A DNA stretch of 64,000 nt from Halomonas litopenaei. Its GTDB lineage: Bacteria; Pseudomonadota; Gammaproteobacteria; Pseudomonadales; Halomonadaceae. Positions 9,176-17,305 of this stretch are shown one piece after another. The DNA is taken from NCBI RefSeq assembly GCF_017303055.1, contig NZ_JAEKJT010000005.1:372001-436000 (forward strand), read 5' to 3'. The translations under genes were made by a program, and so were the position numbers. The notes beneath the pieces are model-generated. The model did no database searches, had not been told where the DNA came from, and saw only the letters and a program-made list of their open reading frames with translations. Each line of letters begins with the position of its first letter. Positions within the stretch are counted from its first letter, which is position 1.

Positions 9176-9577
9176 ATGGATGGGTGGACGCTGACCAGTG
9201 TGGCGCTGGGAGGAGCCTTGGGTGGCATGGGGCGGCTGTTCGTCAGCCGCTGGGCAGCCTCGGCCTGGGGCAGCCGGTTTCCCTGGGGCACCATGCTGGT
9301 CAATCTGCTCGGTGCCCTGGTGATAGGTCTGCTGGCAAGCCTGCTGGAGACCGGTTCAACGCTGGCGCTGATGCTACTCACTGGGGTCATGGGTGGCTTC
9401 ACCACGGTCTCTTCGTTCAGCCTGCAAACCCTCGACTTGTTGCGAGAAGGGCGCTTGATGGCGGCCATCGCAAACGTGGGCGTGACCTTGATCGTCGGCT
9501 TGTCGGCGGTGGCCGCAGGATGGATGCTGGGTAGCCTCATCGATGGCCTGCTGTTGGGCCGGGAGGCGCTCCCATGA
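9176..9577 (+). CDS. crcB: Fluoride channel CrcB/Fluc, first copy
   Basis: Small four-helix dual-topology channel that exports fluoride. Seen are the N-terminal GGALGGMGRLFVSRW block, the pore Asn in WGTMLVNLLG and the GGFTTVSSFSL motif that forms the central sodium and phenylalanine-box region. The start at MDGWTLTSV has GGAG 9 nt upstream and gives 133 residues; an ATG at 9149 would add nine residues. It overlaps the second crcB by 4 nt (ATGA). Paired crcB genes in other bacteria form heterodimers of opposite orientation, which is the likely case here. Confidence 0.9.
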   Translation: MDGWTLTSVALGGALGGMGRLFVSRWAASAWGSRFPWGTMLVNLLGALVIGLLASLLETGSTLALMLLTGVMGGFTTVSSFSLQTLDLLREGRLMAAIANVGVTLIVGLSAVAAGWMLGSLIDGLLLGREALP

Positions 9578-10017
9578 GGATCCGACGCGAAGTGGCATGG
9601 CTGTATCTGGCCGTCGGGATGGGGAGCGCCCTGGGCGCGGTGTGTCGCCTCAGCGTCGGCATGATGGTGGCAGGGCTTGTCGCTTCTCCGTTTCCCTGGG
9701 CGACCCTGCTGGTCAATGTGCTGGGATCCTGGCTGATCGCCCGCTTTGCCACCCACGCGGGTCTGAGTGGCAGCCGGCGTCTGGCGCGTCTGCACCCTTG
9801 GGCGGTGGCAGGCTTCTGTGGTGGCTTTACTACCTTTTCCCTGTTCAGCCTGGAAGTGGCTGAACTGGTCATCGCAGGGCGCCCCGGCCTGGCCTTGGCC
9901 TACCTGACGGTGAGTGTTCCACTGTGGCTTGGGGCGGCCTGGGCAGGAGATGCCCGTGCACGCAGCGTATTGGCCCGACGCACGGCGGCGGTTGGCGCGA
10001 AGCGCGGCGAAGACTGA
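9574..10017 (+). CDS. crcB: Fluoride channel CrcB/Fluc, second copy
   Basis: Second Fluc subunit of 147 residues: GSALGAVCRLSVGMM near the N-terminus, FPWATLLVNVLGSW with the pore Asn, and CGGFTTFSLFSLEV. It is translationally coupled to the preceding copy. The basic C-terminal tail (ARARSVLARRTAAVGAKRG) probably lies in the cytosol and could fix this subunit's orientation opposite to its partner. Together with the first copy it would make one functional heterodimer. Confidence 0.9.
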   Translation: MRIRREVAWLYLAVGMGSALGAVCRLSVGMMVAGLVASPFPWATLLVNVLGSWLIARFATHAGLSGSRRLARLHPWAVAGFCGGFTTFSLFSLEVAELVIAGRPGLALAYLTVSVPLWLGAAWAGDARARSVLARRTAAVGAKRGED

Positions 10018-10073
10018 ACGCAGCCAAGCTCGCCCCGCAGGGGGTCTGGAGCGAGCTTGAAGGTCAGCTGTCG

Positions 10074-11753
10074 TCAGGGTTTTGTTGCTGCGTCGTGCTT
10101 GGACGATGCGCCCTTGCGGGACGTCTTGGTCGCTTTGTCAGCGTGCTTGTTCCTGGGTGTTTCTGCCGCGCTGAAGTGTTCTCTTACCAGACCCAGCAGT
10201 CCCTGGGTCGAGGCGTCGAAGTCCTGGCTGCGCTCGTCGATCTTCTCGCTGATCTCACCGGCAATCCGCTTGCCGAGCTGGACGCCCCACTGGTCAAAGG
10301 AATTGATGTTCCAGATCACTCCCTGGACGAACACCTTGTGCTCGTAAAGAGCGATCAAGGCGCCCAGGTTGCGCGGCGTCAATTCATCGAGCAGCAGCAC
10401 ACTGGAGGGTCGGTTACCTGGACAGCTGTAAGGATCCAGGTCGCCGCCCTGGCTACTGCCTTCCATGAAGGCGTTGGCCTGAGCCAGCATGTTGGTCAGC
10501 AGGGCGAAGTGGTGGTCCTCGACGCCGGGCTCGGGCTTCAGCGACGCGATAAAGTCGATGGGCACATAGCGAGTGCCCTGGTGCAGCAGCTGGAAGAAGG
10601 CATGCTGGCCGTTGGAGCCGGTCTGACCCCAGACAATGGGCCCGGTCTTGTAGTCCACGGGACGCCCGAAGATATCCACCGACTTGCCGTTGGATTCCAT
10701 GTCGAGCTGCTGCAGGAAGGCGGGCAGCTGATGCAACGCCTGGTCGTAGGGCACGATGGCCTGGGTTTCGGCGCCGACAAAGTTGATGTACCAGATGCCG
10801 ATCAGCGCCATCAGCACCGGCATGTTGTTGGACAGTGGCGCGGACAGGAAATGCTGGTCCATCTCGTAGGCGCCTTCGAGCATCTCGATGAAGCCGTCGT
10901 AGCCGATAGCCAGCGCGATAGGCAGGCCGATCGACGACCACATCGAGTAGCGTCCGCCGACCCAGGCCCAGAACTCAAAGACATTCTCTTCGCGGATGCC
11001 GAATTCCATGGCCGCTTTACGGTTGGTCGAGGCAGCGATGAAGTGAGCGCCGATGTCGGCATCATCACCCGCATTCTCGATGAACCAGCGACGGGCAGTA
11101 CGCGCGTTGAGCAGGGTTTCCTGGGTCGAGAAGGTCTTGGTGGAGACGATGAACAAGGTGGTCGCCGGATCGAGGCTTCTCAGTACCTTCTGAATATGAG
11201 CGCCATCGACGTTGGAGACGAAATGGAAGTTCAGGTCCGCCTGTCGGTACTTGAGCAGCGCGCGGCTGGCCATGTTGGGCCCCAGGTCCGAGCCGCCGAT
11301 GCCGATGTTGACGATGTCGCGGATACGCTCGCCGCTGTAGCCCTTCCAGGCGCCACTGCGCACTTCCTCGGAGAAGCGCTTGATCTGCTCGCGAGTGGCG
11401 TGGATTTCGGGCATCACATCCTTGCCGTCGGCAATGACCGGCGTGTCGCCCAGGTTGCGTAATGCGGTATGCAGGACCGGCCGGTCCTCGGTGACGTTGA
11501 TGATATCGCCGGAGAACATCTGCGCGCGCCGCTGCACCAGGGCAGAGTGTTCTGCCAGCTCCATCAGCTTGTCGAGCACCTTGTCGGAGATCTGATGCTT
11601 GGAGTAGTCGAGAAAGAGCCCACCCACGCGCAGGCTCATCTTGTCGAATCGCTTGGGATCAGCGGCAAAGTAGTCACGGATGCGGTCGTTGGCGGTTTCT
11701 TCACGCAGCTTCAGCAGCGATTGCCAGGTCACGCTTCGGGTCAGTTGGAACAC
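10074..11753 (-). CDS. pgi: Glucose-6-phosphate isomerase
   Basis: Interconverts glucose-6-phosphate and fructose-6-phosphate in the cytosol. Family blocks are seen in order: NIGIGGSDLGPNMASRAL (phosphosugar binding), VSTKTFSTQETLLNA, GQTGSNGQHAFFQLLHQGT containing the catalytic His/Glu region, and GVQLGKRIAGEI near the end. The start is a GTG at 11751-11753 with GAGG 8 nt upstream. At 559 residues it is about ten longer than the E. coli enzyme because of a basic Lys/Ala-rich tail. It lies 20 bp after mgsA on the same strand, so the two are probably co-transcribed. Confidence 0.97.
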   Translation of the reverse strand: MFQLTRSVTWQSLLKLREETANDRIRDYFAADPKRFDKMSLRVGGLFLDYSKHQISDKVLDKLMELAEHSALVQRRAQMFSGDIINVTEDRPVLHTALRNLGDTPVIADGKDVMPEIHATREQIKRFSEEVRSGAWKGYSGERIRDIVNIGIGGSDLGPNMASRALLKYRQADLNFHFVSNVDGAHIQKVLRSLDPATTLFIVSTKTFSTQETLLNARTARRWFIENAGDDADIGAHFIAASTNRKAAMEFGIREENVFEFWAWVGGRYSMWSSIGLPIALAIGYDGFIEMLEGAYEMDQHFLSAPLSNNMPVLMALIGIWYINFVGAETQAIVPYDQALHQLPAFLQQLDMESNGKSVDIFGRPVDYKTGPIVWGQTGSNGQHAFFQLLHQGTRYVPIDFIASLKPEPGVEDHHFALLTNMLAQANAFMEGSSQGGDLDPYSCPGNRPSSVLLLDELTPRNLGALIALYEHKVFVQGVIWNINSFDQWGVQLGKRIAGEISEKIDERSQDFDASTQGLLGLVREHFSAAETPRNKHADKATKTSRKGASSKHDAATKP

Positions 11754-11773
11754 GGATGAATCCTCGATACGAA

Positions 11774-12250
11774 TTAGTTGTTGTCACTACGAGAAGAAAT
11801 CCACGCCTGGGCGTCGGGTATCCTCATCTCGTAGTCCTGGCCGAGCCAGGGGGAGCTCATCATGAAGTCGGCGCTGGAGGGATTGCAGGCCACCGGCACG
11901 TTCCACAGGGCAGCAAGGCGCAGCAGCGCCTTGACGTCAGGGTCGTGGGGCTGCGGCGAGAACGGATCCCAGAAAAAGATCAGCAGGTCTAACGCCTGTT
12001 CGGTGATCCTGGCGCCAATCTGCTGGTCACCGCCCAGCGGACCGCTCATCAACCCCTCCACGTCCAGTCCCAGGGTGTGGCTGAGGCGGGCGGCCGTGGT
12101 CCCGGTGCCGATCAGCTGGTGCGCCGTCAAGGTGTCCTTCCAGCGTGAGGCCCAGTCCATCAGCTCCTGCTTCTTGCCATCGTGGGCGACCAGAGCGATG
12201 CGTTTACGAGCCGGGAGTACACGGCTGACTTCCTTGACGGGCTGAGACAT
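11774..12250 (-). CDS. mgsA: Methylglyoxal synthase
   Basis: Converts dihydroxyacetone phosphate to methylglyoxal and phosphate, a bypass used under phosphate limitation or carbon overload. All residues known from the E. coli enzyme are present with an offset of about four: His23 and Asp24 (ALVAHDGKK), the GTGTT phosphate loop, Asp75 (GGDQQIGA), Asp95 (FWDPF) and His102 (PQPHDPD). At 158 residues it has normal length. GGAGG lies 7 nt before the ATG. It is upstream of pgi and divergent from gap, so three triose/hexose-phosphate genes cluster here. Confidence 0.96.
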   Translation of the reverse strand: MSQPVKEVSRVLPARKRIALVAHDGKKQELMDWASRWKDTLTAHQLIGTGTTAARLSHTLGLDVEGLMSGPLGGDQQIGARITEQALDLLIFFWDPFSPQPHDPDVKALLRLAALWNVPVACNPSSADFMMSSPWLGQDYEMRIPDAQAWISSRSDNN

Positions 12251-12613
12251 GCGAGGCCTCCGATGAAAGGCGGGGTGAATGGTGTCACCATGTTCAGGGA
12301 TACCATAGAGTGTTGAAGGTAATATTACTACGAAGATGCCGTGCGACTAAGGTATGAACCGCTAAGGTTCTAGAGCTGAAGCGCAAGCAAGTTGGCGAAT
12401 TGCGGGAACTATTAGAGTGTCCTCTATCAATGTTTTGCTGAAAATGTTGTAAGTTTAGCAAAATAGTGCTTGAGTCCCGGCGCTGTCTGTACCACATTGG
12501 TGCCCACTGACGACGTCCTTGCGGGGGATGTGCAACTTCATCAATCCCGCCTACCGTCGAGCTCTATGGCCTTCACGCAAGATTGTTTTTCGCCGCTCAG
12601 GGGGATTTTCGCT
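12251..12613. promoter_or_regulatory. mgsA-gap divergent regulatory region
   Basis: This AT-richer 363-bp gap holds a perfect 10-bp palindrome, GTAATATTAC, at 12319-12328 and a spaced inverted repeat, TTTTGCT (12433-12439) against AGCAAAA (12457-12463). Either could be an operator for central-carbon control. Neither fits the HexR consensus (TGTAAT-N3-ATTACA) exactly. An AGGGGGA ribosome site sits 7-13 nt before gap. Confidence 0.4.
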
Positions 12614-13615
12614 ATGACTCTCAAGGTTGCCATCAACGGATTTGGTCGCATCGGCCGCAATGTGCTTCGCGCGCTCTACGAGAACGGCTACCGGGATCGT
12701 ATCGAGGTCGTGGCCATCAACGACCTGGGCGATCCGTCCCTCAACGCCCACTTGCTGCGTCATGATACGGCCCATGGACACTTTCCTTTCAAGGTAGAAC
12801 ATGACGAGGAAAGCTTGAGCGTCGACGGCGATCGTATCGCTATCCTGTCCGAACGTGATCCCGCGAGCCTGCCCTGGTCAACCCTTGGCGTGGACATCGT
12901 GATGGAGTGCACGGGGCTGTTCACCAAGCGTGCCGATGCCGGCAAGCACATTGACGCTGGTGCCGCCAAGGTGCTGGTGTCGGCGCCCAGCCCCGATGGC
13001 GACGCCACCATTGTCTTCGGTGTGAATGACAGCGTGCTCAAGGCCAGTGACACCATCGTCTCCAACGGCTCGTGCACCACCAACTGCCTGGCGCCGGTGG
13101 CCAAGGCGTTGAATGATGCCGTGGGCATCGAGAATGGCCTGATGACCACCGTTCACGCCTATACCAACGATCAGAACCTGTCCGACGTGTACCACAAGGA
13201 TCCTTACCGCGCGCGCAGTGCTACTCACTCCATGATCCCGACCAAGACCGGCGCCGCTGCCGCCGTGGGCAAGGTGCTGCCGGAGCTGAATGGCAAGCTG
13301 GATGGCCTGGCGGTTCGCGTGCCGGTCATCAATGTGTCCCTGGTCGACCTGGTGTTCACTGCCTCACGCGACACCACCAAGGAAGAGATCAATGAGATCG
13401 TCGCCAAGGCGGCGGCCAATTCTCCGGTACTTAACGTCAACGCCCAGCCGCTGGTGTCGATCGACTTCAACCACGACCCGGCCTCCTCGACCTTCGACGC
13501 CAATCACACCCGCGTCAACGGCCGCCTGGTCAAGGTCATGGCCTGGTACGACAACGAGTGGGGCTTCTCCAACCGTATGCTGGATACCGCCCTGGCGATG
13601 CAGGCCGCCAAGTAA
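12614..13615 (+). CDS. gap: Glyceraldehyde-3-phosphate dehydrogenase, type I
   Basis: Oxidises glyceraldehyde-3-phosphate to 1,3-bisphosphoglycerate. The start at [20 protein letters not shown] gives 333 residues, the standard length; the upstream in-frame extension has no GAPDH likeness. The catalytic Cys is at about residue 154 in [13 protein letters not shown]. Asp in [10 protein letters not shown] after the second beta strand favours [18 protein letters not shown] and [14 protein letters not shown] are further signatures. The KVEHDEESL insert is normal for type I enzymes. It is transcribed alone and closed by a 12-bp hairpin. Confidence 0.96.
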   Translation: MTLKVAINGFGRIGRNVLRALYENGYRDRIEVVAINDLGDPSLNAHLLRHDTAHGHFPFKVEHDEESLSVDGDRIAILSERDPASLPWSTLGVDIVMECTGLFTKRADAGKHIDAGAAKVLVSAPSPDGDATIVFGVNDSVLKASDTIVSNGSCTTNCLAPVAKALNDAVGIENGLMTTVHAYTNDQNLSDVYHKDPYRARSATHSMIPTKTGAAAAVGKVLPELNGKLDGLAVRVPVINVSLVDLVFTASRDTTKEEINEIVAKAAANSPVLNVNAQPLVSIDFNHDPASSTFDANHTRVNGRLVKVMAWYDNEWGFSNRMLDTALAMQAAK

Positions 13616-13737
13616 CGCCAGCAGGCAAGCGCCTCGCAGCTCAGCCAGCACGCGAAACGCCGCTGCCCGCTGCCATAGGTGAGCATGGTGTGGCATGCTG
13701 GGGCCTGGGGTGCATGGTTGCCCCGACCCCTGATAAA

Positions 13738-13765
13738 GACGCCGAAGCAGGCTTGCTTCGGCGTC
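13738..13765 (+). terminator. Hairpin after gap
   Basis: A perfect 12-bp stem, GACGCCGAAGCA (13738-13749) and its complement (13754-13765), with loop GGCT. It lies 120 bp after the gap stop and 20 bp before the next gene. A weak T-run (TTTATC) is present only when read leftward, so rightward termination may be partial. Confidence 0.55.
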
Positions 13766-13784
13766 GTCGTGCGCAAGGATCGCT

Positions 13785-14528
13785 ATGCTTCCCGATTACT
13801 CCTGGCTCGCCTGGGGCCTGATCATCCTGTCCACCTATTTGACGGGTATTTCCAAGGGCGGCTTTGCCGGAGGGTTCGGCACTCTGTCGGTACCGCTGAT
13901 GGCCTTGGCCATCGACCCCATCGCTGCTGCCGGCCTGTTGTTGCCCCTGCTGCTGGTGATGGATGGGCTGGCGGTCAAGGCCTGGTGGGGGCATCAGGAT
14001 ATGGCCGAGGTGAAGCGGCTGATACCCGGCATGGCGATCGGTGTGGTAGTGGCGACCCTGGTGGCGGGCCGTCTCGATGAGGACCACGTCAGGCTGCTGC
14101 TCGGGGTGATTTCCTTGCTGTTCGTGGTCTACATGGTGCTCAAGCCGGCGGCCTCCAAGCCGATCGCCCCCCTTTGGGCCTGGCCTGCGGGCATTGCCAC
14201 CGGCATCACCAGTTTTATTGCCCATGCCGGGGCGCCGCCAATGAACCTCTACCTGGTGCCCAGGCGACTGCCCAAGACCACCTTCATCGCCACCACCACT
14301 CTAGTGTTCGCCGCCGTCAACACCATGAAACTGCCGCCCTACCTGTGGCTGGGGGAGATCAACCTCACCAGCATCTGGGCGTCGCTGGCGCTGGTGCCCG
14401 TGGCCTGGTTCGGCATCAAGAGCGGTCTGTGGTTGCAGCATCGGGTCAACGAGCGGCTGTTCTATCGCCTGGTGGTGCTGGCCATGGCGGTGGTGGGGGT
14501 GCAGTTGATCGTCAAGGCGCTGGGCTAG
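13785..14528 (+). CDS. TauE/SafE (TSUP) family membrane permease
   Basis: About eight hydrophobic helices in 247 residues with the duplicated TSUP signature: ILSTYLTGISKGGFAGGFG in the first half and ATGITSFIAHAGAPPMNLYL in the second. The family exports or imports small sulfur or carboxylate anions (sulfite, sulfoacetate, others); the substrate cannot be read from sequence. No sulfur-metabolism gene is adjacent. The gene stands alone after gap, separated by a hairpin. Confidence 0.85.
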   Translation: MLPDYSWLAWGLIILSTYLTGISKGGFAGGFGTLSVPLMALAIDPIAAAGLLLPLLLVMDGLAVKAWWGHQDMAEVKRLIPGMAIGVVVATLVAGRLDEDHVRLLLGVISLLFVVYMVLKPAASKPIAPLWAWPAGIATGITSFIAHAGAPPMNLYLVPRRLPKTTFIATTTLVFAAVNTMKLPPYLWLGEINLTSIWASLALVPVAWFGIKSGLWLQHRVNERLFYRLVVLAMAVVGVQLIVKALG

Positions 14529-14564
14529 GGCTTGTTTGAAAAGTGCCTGCGCTCGGTAATACGG

Positions 14565-14630
14565 CGTTAAAAACCGGACCGAAATGCTCATTTACACCCC
14601 GCAAACTGCGCTTTCTCACCGATTTTTGCC
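14565..14630. terminator. Imperfect AT-capped hairpin between convergent genes
   Basis: AAAAACCGG... at 14569-14580 is partly complementary to ...CACCGATTTTT at 14617-14627, giving an imperfect stem with A- and T-runs at its ends. It sits between the convergent permease and binding-protein genes and is likely a bidirectional terminator. The sequence also has the look of a dispersed repeat, which I cannot confirm here. Confidence 0.35.
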
Positions 14631-14689
14631 TTGTCTAACCTTCGCTCGTCGACTTTTCGGGCAGCGCCTGGCGACGGGCTGTTGTGGGC

Positions 14690-15901
14690 TCACGCCGACA
14701 TAAAGTCGTTCCAGCGTCTGACCAGGTAGTTGTGTTCGTCCATGACCGTGTTCCAGACGGCGATACGGCTCATGCGGGTCAGATAGTCTCCGCCGTCGCG
14801 GACCTCGCCCTTGTGAATCATGCCGCACGGCCCTGAAGGGCCCGCGAGTTCCTCTGCCGCCGGCTTGCCCGCATACCAGAAGTCCCACTCGGCGGTGGTC
14901 AGGTGAGGGCGTGTCAGCTCCGGCGTGGAAACATAGTAGCCCTGACGGGCCATCACCGCGCCGGGCCAGCCAGAGAGCCACCAGTTCAGGTAGTCATAGG
15001 CGGCGTCCAGGGTTCTGCCCGTGACACCTCGAGATAGCGACATACCGCCGTACCAGGCACGGTACCCCTCCCGTGGCGCTGCCATGCGCACCTTGATCTG
15101 GCGCTGTTTTAGCGCCGTCATCGCTGGCGACCACAGGCTCTCGATGCCGACGCGGCCGCGCACCATATCCGAGGAGGCCTGGTCCTGGTTGCTCCAGAAG
15201 GTGCGAAAGTGCTGCTTTCCCTTGAGGGTGATCAGGCAGTCAATCAGCGTATCGATGTCATTGACGCTCAGGTTGCCCAGGTCCTCGAAGGTCACCAAGC
15301 CCGCTGCCTGGGCGGCCAGAGCCGCGTCAATGGCGCCGATGGCGCTGTCGTTTTGCAGGCTGACCATGCCGCGCCAGCGCGGGTCCAGCAGCCAGGCCCA
15401 GCTCTCCTCTGCGTCGGAGAGCCCCTCCGGCAGCATGTCTAGACGGTAGCCAAAGCTGTCGACGTTGTGACTGACGGGCAACATGGTGATGTGTTCCGTC
15501 GGCCGTGGGCCACAGCTGCCGTCGGGCTGGACGTAGAGGCGGTCTACTGGGTTGCCACCGGCACCTCTTGGCGCATGGGGCGTCAGGCGGCCGGTCTTGG
15601 GCAGGTCGTTGATGGACTCCCAGTGTTCCAGACGGCTCAGCTCGATCGGTTGAATGGCGCCTGCGGGCCATACGAAGTCGACGTTGTGGAACCACTGATC
15701 GTAGATATCAAAGCTGTCGGGGGCCAGCACGCCGGCTCTCTGGGCGGCTACGCCGTCCATTACCGTGAACTCCAGGCGCAGACCGAGATCTTCTCGGGCG
15801 CGCTCGCGAATGCTCTCGAGCAGCGTCACTGAGGTGCCAAGCACACGCAGGGTCACGGGGCCACGTTGCACATAGGGGGCGTCGTGCTGGGTGTCAGGCA
15901 T
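14690..15901 (-). CDS. PotD-like solute-binding-fold protein without signal peptide
   Basis: Resembles extracellular solute-binding proteins of the spermidine/putrescine class (VTLRVLGTSVTLLESI, LPVSHNVDSFGYRLDML, MSLSRGVTGRTLDAAYDYLNWWLSG). The N-terminus MPDTQHDAPYVQRGPV has no signal peptide or lipobox, and the start is fixed by an 8-nt overlap with the upstream CobW gene. It should therefore stay in the cytosol. No ABC permease or ATPase gene lies nearby. It is last of the leftward operon NCS1 - amidase - CGLCG protein - CobW - this gene, and may sense or carry the pathway's substrate, or act with the GTPase. This is inference; the function is not known. Confidence 0.75.
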   Translation of the reverse strand: MPDTQHDAPYVQRGPVTLRVLGTSVTLLESIRERAREDLGLRLEFTVMDGVAAQRAGVLAPDSFDIYDQWFHNVDFVWPAGAIQPIELSRLEHWESINDLPKTGRLTPHAPRGAGGNPVDRLYVQPDGSCGPRPTEHITMLPVSHNVDSFGYRLDMLPEGLSDAEESWAWLLDPRWRGMVSLQNDSAIGAIDAALAAQAAGLVTFEDLGNLSVNDIDTLIDCLITLKGKQHFRTFWSNQDQASSDMVRGRVGIESLWSPAMTALKQRQIKVRMAAPREGYRAWYGGMSLSRGVTGRTLDAAYDYLNWWLSGWPGAVMARQGYYVSTPELTRPHLTTAEWDFWYAGKPAAEELAGPSGPCGMIHKGEVRDGGDYLTRMSRIAVWNTVMDEHNYLVRRWNDFMSA

Positions 15902-16934
15902 GCTGAATCCTTGGGCTGGGGTGATCGCTGATGCGCTCCATGAAGGTCGTCAGCGATTGTGTCACGCGCTCGGCATCGATGTCGCGGGTAATGAAGATCA
16001 GCTCCGAGTGACGGTCGTGCGCCGGCCACGTCTCGACATGCTCAGGCGGATGAATCGTGTGCTGGACGCCATGCAGCACGACCGGGCGGTTATCGCCGTG
16101 CACGTGAAGCACCCCCTTGACTCTGAGGATGTCACTGCCATGGCGATTAAGCAGCATGGACAGCCAGATGCCCAGGCATGTCCAGTCCACGTCGCCTTCC
16201 AGGCCCAGTCGAAAGGAGCGGATGTTGCCCAGGTGGTCGGGGTCATGCCGGACGGGGTTGCGCCATGGTCCCAGCCAGTCCTTGACCTGCCCAGGGGTAA
16301 ACCGCTGAAGATGTGGGCCGCTGGCAAACAGGCTATCACTAGGCTGATCGAGTGCTTCCCTGCCCATCCGTTGAGCAGCGGGGTTGAGCGCATCCAGCAG
16401 TGATTCGAGCTGTGTCAGCGCATGGTGCTCCACCAGGTCGGTCTTGCTGATTACCAGCTTGTCGGCCACGGCGACCTGAGCCTCCCACACCGGGTGAGCG
16501 GCGCGGCTGTCGACGGCATTGACGGCATCCACCAGCGTCAGGTTGGTGCCGGGACGCAGGTGGTGTCGCAAGACCGGATCGGCGGTAATGGTGGAGGCGA
16601 TCGGGCCAGGATCGGCCAGGCCCGTGGTCTCCAGGATAATTCGTTTGAACGGTGGTATGTCGCCGTCCTGGCGTCGAGTCAGCAAGCGCCTGAGCGCCTC
16701 GGACAGCTCGCCGCGAATGGTGCAGCAGACGCAGCCACTGGAGAGCAGTACGGCGTCTTCGGCAATATCACCGATCAGCCGGTCGTCGAGCCCCACGTCT
16801 CCGAATTCGTTGATCAGCACTGCGCTATCGCCAAATGCCTCACTGGCCAGGACCGACTTCAGCAGGGTGGTCTTGCCTGCACCGAGAAATCCGGAGATCA
16901 CATGGACGGGGAGCAGGGGAGTGTTCTCGCTCAT
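15894..16934 (-). CDS. CobW/YjiA-family metal-chaperone GTPase
   Basis: G3E-family GTPase of the COG0523 type, whose members load metal (Zn, Co, Ni) into client enzymes. Seen are Walker A GFLGAGKT (15-22), the family metal site CVCC (Cys68, 70, 71 within SSGCVCCTIRGEL), switch ETTGLADPGP (102-111) and the base-recognition motif SKTD. The C-terminal CobW domain has several His (HVHGDNRP, HTIHPPEHVETWPAHDRHSE). It overlaps the next gene by 8 nt. Given the neighbours, a plausible client is the amidase of its own operon or the zinc-type hydrolase of the opposite arm. The client is inference. Confidence 0.9.
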   Translation of the reverse strand: MSENTPLLPVHVISGFLGAGKTTLLKSVLASEAFGDSAVLINEFGDVGLDDRLIGDIAEDAVLLSSGCVCCTIRGELSEALRRLLTRRQDGDIPPFKRIILETTGLADPGPIASTITADPVLRHHLRPGTNLTLVDAVNAVDSRAAHPVWEAQVAVADKLVISKTDLVEHHALTQLESLLDALNPAAQRMGREALDQPSDSLFASGPHLQRFTPGQVKDWLGPWRNPVRHDPDHLGNIRSFRLGLEGDVDWTCLGIWLSMLLNRHGSDILRVKGVLHVHGDNRPVVLHGVQHTIHPPEHVETWPAHDRHSELIFITRDIDAERVTQSLTTFMERISDHPSPRIQHA

Positions 16935-16961
16935 AAGGGAGTCTCGTGTCGCGCGATGGTG

Positions 16962-17264
16962 TCAGGCAAGAGACGCCAGAAAATCGGCATCCAACGGGTC
17001 CAGCTGGCGTCCGCACATCTGCTCGGCCTGCTGCCAGACGCCACCCAGGTCCTGCACGATATCGCGCTTGCCGGTGGCGTTTGCCAACACGAAGCTGGCC
17101 GCCTGGAAGTCCTCGATGGTAATACGACTCGGCGCAAGTACCCGATTGATCAGGGTGACCCGGTAGGCACGGGCGCGCCTGCGCGCGAAGTGGGCCTGCT
17201 CGGGGTCCTCGATGGTGGTGCTCCAGTGGCTTTCGCCGCCGAATGCACCGCACAGTCCGCACAT
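16962..17264 (-). CDS. Small CGLCG-motif protein of unknown function
   Basis: A 100-residue soluble protein that begins MCGLCGAFGGESHW and has a third Cys (QMCGRQLDPLDADF) near the end. GGAGG lies 6 nt before the ATG, so the start is firm. The CxxC at the very N-terminus suggests metal binding or redox chemistry. It lies 27 bp upstream of the CobW gene in the same operon, so it may deliver or receive metal with that GTPase. MCGLCG superficially recalls the Cys2 nucleophile of class II glutamine amidotransferases, but the rest of that domain is missing. I do not recognise a named family. Confidence 0.75.
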   Translation of the reverse strand: MCGLCGAFGGESHWSTTIEDPEQAHFARRRARAYRVTLINRVLAPSRITIEDFQAASFVLANATGKRDIVQDLGGVWQQAEQMCGRQLDPLDADFLASLA

Positions 17265-17305
17265 GCCAACCTCCGATGGCGCCGTCGGCGCCGAATGAAT
17301 GTGAT

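Noticed and set aside
12319..12328. HexR operator before gap
   Set aside because: GTAATATTAC has the right half sites but they overlap; HexR needs a 3-bp spacer. Kept only as an unassigned palindrome.
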